64,000 bases of DNA, taken from Gigaspora margarita. Its lineage: Eukaryota > Glomeromycota > Glomeromycetes > Diversisporales > Gigasporaceae. This document shows, piece after piece, positions 23,144 to 34,770 of the stretch. A program made the position numbers and the translations under genes. The stretch covers positions 138,561 to 202,560 of the forward strand of contig WTPW01000370.1 in the NCBI GenBank assembly GCA_009809945.1. Direction: 5' to 3'. The notes under the pieces are model-generated. The model ran no database searches. It was given only the letters and a program-made list of their open reading frames with translations, and had not been told where the DNA came from. Positions within the stretch are counted from its first letter, which is position 1; every line of letters begins with the position of its first letter.

Positions 23144-24195
23144 TTAAATTTTGCAATTCATTATCTTTAAAACTAGAATGAGTATAAGAAATAAACTTGC
23201 TACCAACATTTTTACGTATGATTTTTTGACATTTTTGAGTATTGTTTTAGATCTGTTCAATTCCAATATAAGATTTTCATTGTTTTGCCATTCCTTGAAA
23301 ATTTCACAAAGTTTTTCCGTTGATGGTCTTTTCTCTGGATCCTTATCCCAGCATTCCTTTATTAAATTCACATAACATCGCGGCGCTTCTTTATTTATAG
23401 GTGGTCGCAAATCATTGCAACATATTTCTATTTGAAGTTCTCGCATTTTTAGCGCACAGCCATATAATACAGGGCTTCCATATAAGATTTTCCACATTAT
23501 CATCCCGAATGAATAAAGATCTGATGCTGTAGTATGATGACTTTCGTTTAAAACCTCTGGCGCAATGTAAGGTAAAATCCCAAATATTCCTTCCTTTTTT
23601 TTTTGCTGAATTAAAAATTGAAAGCCCCAAATCTGAAATATACGCACTATGTAAATTATCCTGCAAAATATTGCCGCTATGCAAATCTCGGTGAATGTAT
23701 CCTTGAAAATGGATTATTTGAAGATCCGAAGTTATGCAATGTGACAAATTTGGCTTTTTTTCCAAATTCATTTGTGATACATCATATAAATTTTTACGTA
23801 AGGATTTCTTCTTGGCATATTCTAAAACAATAATATACTTTCCATCATAATTTCTCGATATTCCATAACATTTTATAAATGACAAATAACATTTCCAATT
23901 TCACAATATGCCTTCAATTCTTCAATAAATTCTTTAATATTATTTGTACTAATGATCTTAAGAGCAACTAGGTATCTATATCTTGACTTTTATCAAGCCA
24001 ACGCGCGCGACATACTTTTGAAAATCCACCTTTCCCTATTTCTTTGATATCTACAAATTCAGAGTAAGGAATCAATGGCAATTGATATTTAGTTTCGATC
24101 AACATTTTTCGTAAATCGTCATCAATGTCAAACTTTTCAGACACATCTTCATAATTTTCTGTTAATAAAAATAGCTTTAAACATATCAAACCATT
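23144..24195 (-). pseudogene. Tyrosine-kinase-like protein kinase, broken by frameshifts
   Basis: The minus strand encodes a nearly complete kinase domain in three overlapping frames. It shows the glycine loop IGKGGFSKVCRARWLD, then VALKIISTNNIKEFIEELKA (ATP-binding Lys), SFIKCYGISRN, KYIIVLEYAKKKSLRKNL, the catalytic loop GYIHRDLHSGNIL, SDLGLS (a DLG in place of DFG, common in this fungal family), GILPYIAPEVLN, SDLYSFGMIMWKI and CWDKDPEKRPS. The C-terminus ends in a hydrophobic stretch MLVASLFLILILVLKIM, a possible membrane segment. Frame changes lie near 23975, near 23880, and in an A-run near 23605. The last could be a sequencing error, so the gene may be functional in reality. A perfect acceptor (TTATTAACAG) lies before ENYEDVSEKFD at ~24167, so upstream exons probably exist. 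It lies directly behind the Sel1 array, same strand. Confidence 0.8.
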
Positions 24196-24337
24196 AATAA
24201 TTAAAATTAATATGACAATATGGATTACCTATCATCGTATTATTCGCTCTAATTATATGAAGCCGGTATATGAGTACATACATACAACATTGGATGAATT
24301 AAAATCTTATTTTTATTTTTATTTTTATTTTTTTTTT
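24196..24337. other. Spacer between kinase and Sel1 array
   Basis: About 140 bp, with an ATTTTT run at 24311-24340. It may be an intron, since the Sel1 reading ends at AG-GTAAAA and the kinase begins after TTAACAG, but the phases do not match without an indel. Confidence 0.4.
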
Positions 24338-26340
24338 TTACCTCTGATACCAATAATTAGCTTTTTGTAAATCTCTCTTTACTCCAATTCCATTTCGATA
24401 GCATCGTGCAACTTGTGACATTCCGACAACTAAATCCATGTCAGCGGCCTTATAGTAATGTTCAAACGCTTTGCATTCATCCTTTTCGACACCAATTCCA
24501 TGCTGATAACAATAACCAACATTATGTATTCCATTTTCGTAATTTAATTCAGCAGCTTTTTTATAATAAATAAACGCTTTGCTCTTATTTTTTTTAACTC
24601 CTATTCCACGATGATAAAGATAACCAACATTATATATTCCTTTAATATGACCCATATCAGCTGCATTCAGATAATACTCAAATGCTTTGCATTCATCCTT
24701 CTTAACTCCAATGCCATTTGATAACAAACACCAACGCTAAATGCTCCATCAGCGCTGCCCTTACCGGCAGATTTCAAGAAATAAATAAAAGCCTTGCGCT
24801 CATTTTTTTTTTACTTCAATTCCATTTTTATAAAAAAACTCCAACATTATATGCACCATTAAAATGTCCCAAAACGGCGGCTTTCTGATAATAGTTAAAC
24901 GCTTCGAGTTCGTCCTTCTCTACACCGATCCCATTTTCATAACAACTGCCAATATTATATGTACTTTCAGCATCTCCCATGTCTGCAGTTTTCTTAAACT
25001 GTTCGAAAGTTATACGATCTTCATCAGCGCTAGTATTAGAAATCCATCCACGCCAAGTTAACTCATCCTTGCTCCTGAACCAGCCCTGGAGCCGGTTCTG
25101 GAACTAGCCCTGGAACCAGTCCTGAAACCGGTTCTGGAGCCGACCTCGGAACAGTTTGCACCACTTTCGGAAGGACTTGAATAAATGTATAATTTTCATC
25201 AACTTTTTGATAGTATTTGAGTGCCTCGGGTATGTTCTTTTTGATTCCAATTCCGTTTCGATAACAATCACCAACAGCGCGTATCGCACGAGAATTACCC
25301 ATGTTGGCAGCTTTTTGAAAATATTCAAACGCTTTACGTTTATTCTTTACAACTCCAATTCCATTTTGATAACAATATCCAACATAATAAGTTCCATCAA
25401 CATCTCCCAACTCTGCAGATTTTTTGATAATAAGTGAATGCCTTATGTTTATCCTTTTCAATACCGATTCCTGCATCATAACAGCATCCAACATTATATG
25501 CTCCACTAGCAACTCCCAACTCTGCAGATTTTTTATAATAAATGAATGCCTTATGTTCATCCTTCTCAACTCCAATTCCTTCATCATAACAACGTCCAAA
25601 ATTAAATGTCCCACTCATCTCTACAGATTTTTGATAATAAAGGAATGCCTTATGTTCATTCTTTTGAACTCCAATTCCCTCATCATAACGACATCCAGCA
25701 TTATACGTTCCAATAGCGACACCCATCTCTGCAGATTTTTGATAATAAATGAATGCCTTATGTTCATCCTTTTCAACTCCAATTCCATGACGATAACAAT
25801 ATCCGACGTCATTTGCTCCTGTTGAATGCCCCATCTCTGCTGATTTTTGATAATAAATGAAAGCCACAAATTCGTTCTTTTCAACTCCAATTCCTTCAGC
25901 ATAACAATATCCAACATAATATGTTCCATGAATATCTCCCAACTCTGCAGATTTTTGATAATAAGTGAATGCCTTATGTTTATCCTTTTCAGCACCGATT
26001 CCTTCATCATAACAACATCCAACATTGTATGCTCCACTAGCAACTCCCAACTCTGCAGCTTTTCGATAATAAATGAAAGGCTTATGTTCATCCTTTTCAA
26101 CACCAGTTCCTTCATTATAACAACATCCAACATGATATGTTCCACTTGTGTGACCCATTTCTGCTGATTTTTGATAATAAATGAATGCCTTATGTTCATT
26201 CTTTTGAACTCCAATTCCCTCATCATAACAACATCCAGCATTATACATTCCAATAGCGACACCCATCTCTGCAGATTTTTGATAATAAATGAATGCCTTA
26301 TGTTCATCTTTTTCAACTCCAATTCCATGACGATAACAGT
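24338..26340 (-). pseudogene. Sel1-repeat protein, frame-broken
   Basis: The minus strand carries about 17 Sel1-like repeats of 36 residues (consensus AFIYYQKSAEMGxxxGxYNVGYCYxxGIGVEKDEHK). The longest clean piece is 289 residues (25397-26266, eight units). Further units follow in another frame (25063-25614), and a second array of about six units runs 25062-24338, ending NYWYQR. Between the arrays is a proline/valine-rich hinge (APEPVSGLVPGLVPEPAPG). Sel1 repeats form helical scaffolds that hold signalling or ER-quality-control partners. The reading begins abruptly at 26340 inside a repeat, so the 5' end is lost. Frame changes lie near 25435 (A-run), 25070, 24830 (A/T run) and 24717. The kinase downstream on the same strand suggests one Sel1/kinase unit, a common pairing in these fungi. 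It could be partly an assembly-error artefact. Confidence 0.78.
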
Positions 26341-26475
26341 AGTAAATTTATAGTAAATTTAATTTAAAAAAGTAGAAATAAATTTTTATTGAAAAATTTT
26401 ATTAAGCTAATAAGCTTGGATTTTTAATTAAAGCTGCAGAGCTAGCCTTTCTAATTATTGTAAAAATAAATTTAC

Positions 26476-26530
26476 TTGAAGGCGCTAAACACCATAGGCA
26501 CTAAACACCATAGGTGCTAAACACCATAAA
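26476..26530. repeat. 16-17-bp tandem repeat, three units
   Basis: GCGCTAAACACCATAG, GCACTAAACACCATAG, GTGCTAAACACCATAA in direct succession. Confidence 0.85.
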
Positions 26531-26600
26531 TACTAATCATTATAATAATTTATGTATAATTTTTATATATTAAAACCCCCCAAAGCTCAACATAATGAAA

Positions 26601-26617
26601 CTAACCCTAACCCTAAC
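26601..26617. repeat. Interstitial telomere-like repeat
   Basis: CTAACCCTAACCCTAAC, nearly three units of the common TTAGGG-type telomere repeat (complement). Far too short for a chromosome end; probably a chance or repair-derived tract. Confidence 0.6.
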
Positions 26618-27424
26618 CTTTAGGCCTCAAGGTTATTTTTTAACTATTGCAAAAGTTTATTAATAGCACCAAGTCATTTCGTACTTTTAATTACATATAT
26701 TTTAAGTGCATTTCTACTTATAATTATATTCTATTTGCTATTTAATAAATTATATATTACTTATCATATCTAAAAAGTATAAATTCTCGCCTATCTATAG
26801 TATAACACATTACTTTCTTATTTAGTATATCTTTCCTATTTATTTATAATATCATTTCCTTTCAAACTTTCTTTATATTAGTTGCAAAAAATAATACAAA
26901 TTTAACATGATTAAGGCATTAATCGGTCTATAAATCACGATTAAATTTGAACATTTTATCAGTGCTCAAAAAGTTTGTTCGATAAAATATCCAAACTTAT
27001 TCATTACTGATTGGAATCAACTTAGTCGACTAAACATAGTAGCTTACTATAGTTGACTAAACTGAATCTAATCCTTAATTTCAAAACTTAAAATCTTAAG
27101 CCCTACATAAAACAGTACATAGTGCATAATAGTAAAATTAAAAATAAAATCATTAGTCTAAATCTTATTCTAACTTGATAAAAAGCTTTCTAAGACACAT
27201 TAAAAATCCTACAAAAAAAAAAAAAATCCTAAATACATTCAACCCTAATTCCTAAAAAAAATGCATATAAATTTTGTATGCTTCATACTATACTACTACA
27301 TATCACATATTGGGCCAACACAATAACATTCATCACTGATACAATCATTAGCATAACATTTCACAAACAACTTACAATAACATACATGCAATACACTATT
27401 CATCTATACTTACAGCTAATTTTT

Positions 27425-27505
27425 TGAGTTGCATGTGCGAGCATTATGGCCAATTTGACCGCAGAAACTACAATAGCGAAACTTATAGCTAGTAAAATAT
27501 TTGTC
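27425..27505 (-). pseudogene. Orphan CCHC zinc-knuckle exon
   Basis: Minus-strand reading YKFRYCSFCGQIGHNARTCN contains a perfect C-x2-C-x4-H-x4-C knuckle with the GHNxRTC core often found at the C-terminus of MULE-type transposases and some nucleic-acid-binding proteins. It is preceded by a plausible acceptor (ATTTTACTAG) and followed soon by a stop and a GTAAGT. No other coding sequence surrounds it, so it is likely a remnant of a transposase or other DNA-binding gene. Confidence 0.5.
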
Positions 27506-28059
27506 AGCTATAATGTAGAGATTAATTTTTAGTATATATCATCCAACTATTTAGCACTTATTAGTTAGCGCTTAGAAATAATTGTTAGTGCTTGGTGTTA
27601 TGCTAAATTACTCTTCTGATAAAATATTGATTATTTTTGGTAAATGATTTTCTTTTATTTAACAAATTTTGGTAATTTTGAGTTTCACAAATTACAACCG
27701 ATTGTAGTCTATATTCTATTCTATGAGCTGCTCAAGCTAATAAGCTGCTCAAGCTCATGAGCTGCTCAATGCTCAAGTGCTCTCATACTAAAACCAGAGA
27801 TGTGATAATAAATAATAGTAAAAATAAGAATTTTAGACACAAAAATCAGTGACCTGATATAAATTTGTATACCTCTTTACTAGATATTTAATAATTTTCA
27901 TTTTTTTTTTCATCAAATTTTTACTGGGCTAATGAATTGATAATTGCTGATCTTCAAAAGACTTGAGTGAAAGAATTTGTTAATCATTTCTAAATACATA
28001 ATGATCACTAGACAAATATGAGGATAAATTAGTGGAGCAACCAAAATTCAGCAGATCGA
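27506..28059. other. Gene-free, with AAGCTGCTCAAGCT repeats
   Basis: 27722-27785 has several GAGCTGCTCAAGCT-like units separated by AATA or CATG. 27910-28020 resembles 12090-12190. Nothing else. Confidence 0.45.
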
Positions 28060-28590
28060 TCTCTAAAATTAGTCCAGTTTACTAAACTGCTTATTTAAAA
28101 TTTTGAAAATTTTTAAAACTTCTAGTGAAAGTTTCTTAATAACTACATGATCAAATTCAATAAATTTTTTTTATTTTAATAATATACTTTCATAAAATTA
28201 AAAAAAAAAATTTATTAAATTTGGTCATTTAGTTATCAAGAAACCTTTGCTAGAGGTTTAAAAAAACTTGAAACATATTGAAAAAAAAATAAAATCTGGT
28301 AAATTTTTTTCATTTTTAAACTTTAAATAATAATTTCTCAATAACTATCTATTCAAATTTAATAAATTCTTTTTTATTTTAATTCTGTAAGTTTGTAGAA
28401 TTAATATAAAAAATAGGGATTGATATTTATACCCATTTTTGATATTCATACCCCTATCAAAAATCAAAAATTTTAAATCTTTGAGTGAAGATATCCTGAC
28501 AACCATCTAACTAAATTCAATAAACCTTTTTTATTTGCATTCTATAAATTTATTAGAATTTAAATAAAAAAAAGTTTAAAGTAAACTCTT
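28060..28590. repeat. Left arm of a large nested inverted-repeat structure
   Basis: It mirrors, in opposite orientation and same order, the sequence at 34350-34770. The block 28420-28575 (TTTATACCC, CATACCCC, TATCAAAAATC, GATATCCTGACAACCATC) matches 34350-34480 best; parts further out are more diverged. Its palindromic units are the same family as the array on the right. Confidence 0.75.
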
Positions 28591-29519
28591 TCCGCTGATC
28601 TCCATTTTATTATAATTTTTATCCACACCTATTTTTCGGCAGCTTAAATAAGAAAAATACTGAGAAACTATACACGAACATTTTCTAACTATTGTCATTC
28701 CTTACAGGGTATTTACCCATGTCTGTCTAGTTTATAAAACCCATACTTGCTAAAAAAATTTTTAAGTTTACACAAGCAATCTTGCCTTAGCGAGAAAGCT
28801 AGTCATTAGGTGATTTTACTTAAACCTCACTTTTGCACGTAATATATACAATCAAATATACACATACACCCTATCATTAGGGCCAAATGATATATATATT
28901 AATACACATGCTTCACTCAATACATATACAAGACAATCTCAAAAGTCAATATACAACACCATAAGACGTACAAAAATTTATTCAAAAGTGGGTGTTCTAG
29001 CTCACCCCCATCAAATGCAACAATCACATTATCGCTTACAAAAATAGAAGGATCAACAAACTACATAACACAACAACAAATAACAACACGCCACCAATTA
29101 TTGAATTTAATGAACAACAAATAATAACATGTCACCAACTACTGAAATTAAATGACCCCTAAAATAGATCAATAACATATTTCTGGCCTATACTATCTAT
29201 TACGACTACTATACTTTACTGATTACTAACCACACCATACTCTTTCAAATATACCACAACGAACCGCTCTGTATTTTCATTCTATAAAATAGCTCTTTGT
29301 AAATAGATATAGAAATTTTCACAGCATAAGCTTGGTCTTTGATCCTATTTAGCTAAGGGCAGGCAATAGGCTTCTTTTGTCTTTTAAAATTTTTTATTCA
29401 CCATATACTTATTTCGTAGACTAAGAATAGCAATTGCTGCTCTTAGCGAGTATGGATCGTAGATAAAGTAGCCTAAGTCTTAGTTTTACAAAAATTAACG
29501 TAAAACATGAATTTAATGC
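28591..29519. other. Gene-free stretch in the left half of the inverted structure
   Basis: No gene recognised. It contains a twofold direct repeat of ~45 bp (about 29060-29150: AACAACAAATAA then CACCAA-TTA). It has no counterpart in the right half. Confidence 0.45.
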
Positions 29520-30480
29520 ATCAATATATTATTAATAAATATGAGTTCAGTGTACTACCAGTAGTACAATGTACTACAAAGTGACACTTTTTAAACCCAG
29601 TTATCTATTAATTTTAAAAATTAAATATCTATTTAAATATTATTTTAATATGCTTTAAATCTATACAAATGTATACAACATAATATAATAACTATAAATA
29701 TTTTTTAAAATTTTATATAATTTTTTTTTTAGATTAAAAATCTTAGTTTAAACTAGTTTTATATATTGATAACTGGTTACCTTATAAAATAATTTTGCTT
29801 ATAAAAATTTTTTTTATTAAATAAATTTATTTAAAATTTTAATAAAAGTTATAAAATAAGTTTGCTAATTTAAATTTCAAAATTTTTTTAAAATTGAATA
29901 TATATATAAAAAATAATTTACTTTAAAATTTTTCTAGTAAATATTATATAAATCTATTTTTAGATTTATATTTAAAATTTAGATACAATTTTTTTAAAGT
30001 TTAAAAGAATATAGCTTAAAATAAACTAATTTGTTATTAAATAAATTTTTATAAACCAAATTAAAAAATAAATTTTTATAATTTTAATTATAAATTTAAA
30101 AAATTTAATCAATAAATTTTTTTTTAAATATTAGCTAAACTGGCATAGCTCATTATTACTAGTAATAATTTGTAATAAATTTTAAAAAAGCCTACAATAT
30201 AAGTAATAATTTTTACAACATAACTAATAATAATTTGTTAATTATCATTAAGTTTTTAAAGTTTTTATATAATTAAACTTTTAAATTTATAAAATTTATA
30301 AATAATTTTATAATTTAGATTAGCTTAAAAGTCTACTACTGGTAGTACACTAAATTTACAAAAATTTACAATTTACTAAAAAATTTTTAATTTAAAAACT
30401 TTATTAATAATATCAAAAAAAATTTTGCTAAACTATTTTTTGACAATTATCAGATTTTGTATACAAAAATTATTTGAATA

Positions 30481-33474
30481 TAAGGGAGAGGGGGGGTATT
30501 GTAGCGCGGTTAAGAATTCTGACTAATAAAATTTTTTAAAAAACANCAAATATAGTTTTAAAATTTATTTAACTAATTTAAATTCGATTTGTTTACAATA
30601 TAAAAAAAAATCGAGTTCTATTTATGGTTTTGCAGAAAACTAGTTAAAATTCAGATATTTTTATCATGGTGGGTAATGTGGCACATGCAGATCATCAATC
30701 AATAGCTATATAAAAAGTTGTATGTATGTACGTATTGACATATTGCACAATCATTTTACTTTACCTTGCAAAATAAACTAACAAGTGAACTTTCTTACCA
30801 TTTCTCATTTTTTTTGCCTTGTATTTTTTTAATTTTACAGTTTGCTCGCTTTTGAGCAGCTTTTTTCTTTTTTTGCTTTATTTCTTCCTCTTTCATTTAT
30901 TTCTTCCTTCTTTCGCATAGCTTTTTCTTTTTTTTGTTTTTTTTTCTCTTTCTTTTGCATTGCCTTTTTCTTTTTCTGTTTTATGGCTTCTGTCTTAGAT
31001 TTTTCTAACTCGACTAATTCTTTTAATTGTTTTAGGGATTCGTCATTAGTAAGAAGTCGTGCAAATGGCATCGTTCTTCTTTTTTTTGGTGGTTGAGTTG
31101 GTTCAGAGCCATCAATTTGTGGAAGTTGAGGCGTAGGATATTTGAGTGCCAACTTTAATGGGCATGTGCCTGGATTCTTGAAGGTTTCAAACTCTTCTTG
31201 TATAAATTTGAAGTTTTGTTTTTATGTTTTAATTTATTATTTTATTCTTTTAAAAGCTCGATCTCTGCTTTTAAAAGATTATTTTCCTCAAGAATATTAG
31301 CCTGGGTAATATATTTATGAGTTGATTGGTTAGATGATGAAGAATTATATTCAGGGATCTGTTTATCTTGTAGAGATAAAGGTGAGACTACAATATGTTC
31401 AGTAGGTAGAGAAGGAGCAAGGTTATCAGGATTAATAGCCTCAGGATTTAAGAGCCAAATTCCTGTGGTTTTAAAAGCATTAACAATCACTGTAGAAGAT
31501 AAGTCAAGAGGAATGCTGGTCCAAATATTTTGGCAAATGTATGCTTAGTTACTAACTCGCAATTTTCATTATAAAGCTTATCACAAGCTTTGCTATACTC
31601 ATTTTTGAGTTTAGCAAAGGGAAGTTCAGCGGGCTGAAGAATGTGAGTTGTATGAGGTGGGAGTGCATAAAGCAAAACTCCATTATTATAGCAATAACTA
31701 GCACTTATATAATTTATATAGCTTTTATGACCATCGAGAATTAGAAGAACAGGACGGTCTGATGAAATCGAGTTAACAAAGTGCTCGATGTACATCTGGA
31801 AAAGTTCTTCCCGCATGTACCCCATTTTAGTGAAACCCATAACAGTTCCAATGGGTGCTCCAGTCAACAAACCTGGAATTGTACGAATGCCTTTGTAAAT
31901 AATTAAAGGGGGAATATAATTACCAGCAGCAGAAATAGTTGGAACAACAGATATATGATCATGAGTATTGGTATGAGAAACTTTGTGAACCTGACGAGCA
32001 CCTTTTTTGGCAATAACTTTTTGAACTTTAGGTGACAAAATGAATCCAGTTTCGTCCATGTTCCAAATATGTTCAGCTGTTAGTGAATTTTCTTTAATTA
32101 TTTTACTAAGCTTGTCAAAGTGATCTTTGACAATGACTTGATTAGCTCTTTGTGCTCGTGCTTCTGACAAGGCTTGGGGAATTCAGAAGAATAAGTCAGG
32201 GTGATCTTTCATAAAACATGTCCACCAAGCCTTGCTAGGTCCTTGATCATTAAAAGGATGTTTACAATTGTCACTACGCACAATTTGCATTACACAATAA
32301 TTCACACCCGATTTCGTAAGACCAAATCCTATTTTTTGCATATTTTTACAGTACCCTACTAATTGTTCTTTTTCATGCTTACTCAAAACTGTAGTACAGT
32401 CTAGACAATTAGGAACACCTTTATTTTTTGCACGTCTAAGTGTCGTCTCTGCAATTCCAAATCGTGATGAAGTTGCACATACACTAGAGTGATTAAGAGA
32501 GTTAAGTGAGTTAAGCACAGCTTTAATAGCTTTTTGGCGTGCAATTTGATTAATCTTTTTGTCCTTAGGCTTAATTATATTTTTTTATATAGTTTTGGTT
32601 TGATAGCCTTATTTTTAGTTTTTACGTTTGCTTTAACCATTTTTACTAGAAGTTTAAGATGAATAAGTTTTTTTTTATTTTATGCAATTAGCCACAAATA
32701 CAACTGCAAGTGAAAGTAAATTTACAATTATGACAAGTTTGAAAGTAAATTTATTTGTTTTTATTTCAATTGATTTCAAGCACGATCGATGTTTTTTTTT
32801 ATGTTATGATCAATAAATTACAAGCGTGAATAAAATTATTATTTATCCATGATTGATCACGATCAGGCATGATCAATTATGGTACAAATATGACAACAAT
32901 CACCAATTGCAAGCATGCAGTGCAATTACAAATTTAACTATATGAATTTGATAAATAAAGCGTGTCTTTAATTAATAAAAAATAAAATTAACTCAAAAAA
33001 ATCAAGTAAATCTTGCATAAGGTTTATTGGGAAAGTAGATCATCATTTGAGGTACAATGGTAATTGTGTAACTGCTATTCCACATATTTTACAATATACA
33101 AAGAATACCATACATATACAGTATTTTAAATATACAAGGTATACGTATACAGTATGTATTTGTAATTTTTTTTTTTAATAAAAATGCCATAGTTAAAACT
33201 TTATTTAAGTAAAAACAAAAGGTTTATATTTAAAGATTTCAGAACTACATTTGTGTTACTGTGAAACAGGCACCCAATGTGACATTATACCTCCTATTTT
33301 CTATAAATGCTATAATTAATTATTACAGATTAATTGAATAGCTAGAATAGGTTGGAGGAAGCCTAATGTATTTGTAATTTAAATAACTGTAATACATAAT
33401 AATACTGTACAAATCAACTTTTTCTTAAATGCGCCACATTACTCACCCATGCCACAATACCCCCCTCTCCCTTA
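30481..33474 (-). mobile_element. Pogo-like DNA transposon, nearly full length, decaying
   Basis: The 2994-bp element has ends TAAGGGAGAGGGGGG and its complement CCCCCCTCTCCCTTA, followed inside by TATTGT(A/G)GC. It is flanked by TA dinucleotides (30479-30480, 33475-33476), the target of Tc1/mariner/pogo enzymes. A second inverted pair lies further in (GGGTAATGTGGCACAT near 30671 and its counterpart near 33428). The interior encodes a DDE/CENP-B-type transposase on the minus strand, described separately. High similarity of the ends suggests moderate age. Confidence 0.92.
30835..32640 (-). pseudogene. Pogo/CENP-B-type DDE transposase
   Basis: On the minus strand: a start near 32640 (MVKANVKTKNKAIK), a helix-turn-helix region (ARQKAIKAVLNS, FGIAETTLRRAKNKGVPN), GPSKAWWTCFMKDHPDLFF (CENP-B-like second DNA-binding part), then the catalytic core with WNMDETGF (first Asp), VLLILDGHKSY (second Asp) and LPPHTTHILQPAELPFAKLK. 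The third acid is Glu in the place where pogo enzymes usually have Asp (LQPLD). The C-terminal part has IVNAFKTTGIWLLNPEAINP and an unusual lysine/glutamate-rich coiled tail (30835-31152). Breaks: a frame change near 32580, an in-frame TGA near 32181, and a frame change near 31530. So it is inactive as read, but only lightly damaged. Confidence 0.88.
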
Positions 33475-33508
33475 TATTTTTTGGATTTTTAAAATAGTTT
33501 AACAAATG

Positions 33509-33524
33509 TACTACTAGTAGTACA
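33509..33524. repeat. Perfect 16-bp palindrome GTACTACTAGTAGTAC
   Basis: A self-complementary sequence, with variants at 29556 (GTACTACCAGTAGTAC) and 30332 (CTACTACTGGTAGTAC). All three lie in the DNA that flanks the pogo-like insertion. Confidence 0.8.
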
Positions 33525-33589
33525 AAAAGTAAACTCATATCCATTAATAAATGAACTGAGACAAGAGCTTGCTTAAAAAAAAAATAAAA

Positions 33590-34770
33590 AAGAAATAAAA
33601 AAAAGTTTATTGAATTTAGTCAGATGGTTGTCAGGATACCTTCGCTCAAAGTTAGAGAAAATCAAAATGTCTATCAAAATAAAGCTGCACCAAAGTTTTT
33701 TAAAAATTTGAGCGAAGATATCTTGACAACCATCTGATCAAATTCGATGAACTTTTTTTTTTGAATTCTATAGATTCATAAAATTCAAATAAAAAAATTT
33801 CATTAAATTTAGTTGGATAGTGTCAAGATATCTTCGCTCAAAGTTAGAGAAAAATCAAAATATCTATCAAAAGAAAAGCTGTGTCAAAGTTTTTTTAAAA
33901 GTTTGAGCAAAGATATCTTGATAACCATCTAACCAAATTCAATGAACTTTTTTTTATTTAAATTCGATATATTTATAGAATTCAAATAAAAAAAAGTTTA
34001 TTGAATTTGGTTAGATGGTTGTCAATATATCTTTGCTCAAAGTTTTAAAAAAACTTTGGCGCAGCTTTTCTTTTGATAAACAGTTTGATTTTTCTCTAAC
34101 TTTGAGCGAAGATTTCTTAACAACCATCTGACCAAATTCAATGAATTTTTTTATTTGAATTCTATTAATGTATAGAATTCAAATAAAAAAAAGTTCATCG
34201 ATTTTGATCAGATGGTTGTCAAGATATCTTTGCTCAATTTTGATAGATGTTTTTATTTTCTCTAACTTTGAGCGAAGGTATCCTGACAACCATCTGACTA
34301 AATTCAATAAACTTTTTTTATTTAAATTCTAATGAATTTATAGAATGCAAATAAAATGGTTTATTGAATTTAGTAAGATGGTTGTCAAGATATCTTCACA
34401 CAAAGATTTAAAATTTTTGATTTTTGATAGTGGGTATGAATATCGAAAATGGGGGTATAAATATTAATCCCCCAAAAAAATTATTAAACTTGAATTGGTA
34501 GTTGTTGAGAAATATTGATTAAAAGTTAAAAAAAAATTAGTCACAGCTTTTTACAGGTGTCTAAACTTTGAACAAAGTTTACTTAACATTTACTTGACAA
34601 ATTCGATCAAAATTTTTTATTTTAATATTATGAGATTATAGAATTAAAATAAAAAGATTTGACCAAATTTGGTCAGGTCAATGTCAAGTATCTTCATTTA
34701 AAGTTTAGACACCTGTAAAAAAAAGCTGCATTTAATTTTTTTTCAATAGAGTTTAATTTTAAAGTTTACA
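33590..34770. repeat. Right arm: array of palindromic units
   Basis: At least six alternations of one module in opposite directions: GATATCTTGACAACCATCTG, ACCAAATTCAATGAAC, an A/T run, then GAATTCTATA...TATAGAATTC (a small palindrome), then the reverse of the module. Linking pieces read TTTGAGCGAAGATATC and AAAGCTGC(A/G)CCAAAG. The outer part (34350-34770) mirrors the left arm at 28060-28590; the inner part (33590-34350) has no left counterpart, so the right arm was amplified. Confidence 0.8.

Larger units (their letters stand above)
26341..27420. other. Gene-free region with GCACTAAACACC repeats
   Basis: Three copies of a 16-bp unit GGCACTAAACACCATA (26476-26530), an interstitial telomere-like tract (26601-26617), and otherwise A+T-rich sequence. 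Words of the repeat recur inverted near 27555-27605, so 26476-27605 may be one old element with the zinc-knuckle exon inside. Confidence 0.5.
29520..33562. mobile_element. Possible inverted-repeat element into which the pogo-like element inserted
   Basis: The ~40-bp sequence at 29532-29575 (TTATTAATAAATATGAGTT, then TGTACTACCAGTAGTACA) is repeated inverted at 33506-33560 (TGTACTACTAGTAGTACA on its complement, with ATTAATGGATATGAGTT). A further internal copy of CTACTACTGGTAGTACAC lies at ~30330-30348. Without the pogo-like element the span would be about 1 kb of extremely A+T-rich DNA, fitting a non-autonomous element. Exact limits and target duplication are unclear. Confidence 0.5.

Noticed and set aside
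25424-26353. Plus-strand and second minus-strand frames over the Sel1 array
   Set aside because: Same cause: a 108-bp repeat with few stops in other frames. Only the Sel1 frame shows the family consensus.
26601-26617. Chromosome end
   Set aside because: Only about three telomere-like units, with coding relics and elements on both sides.
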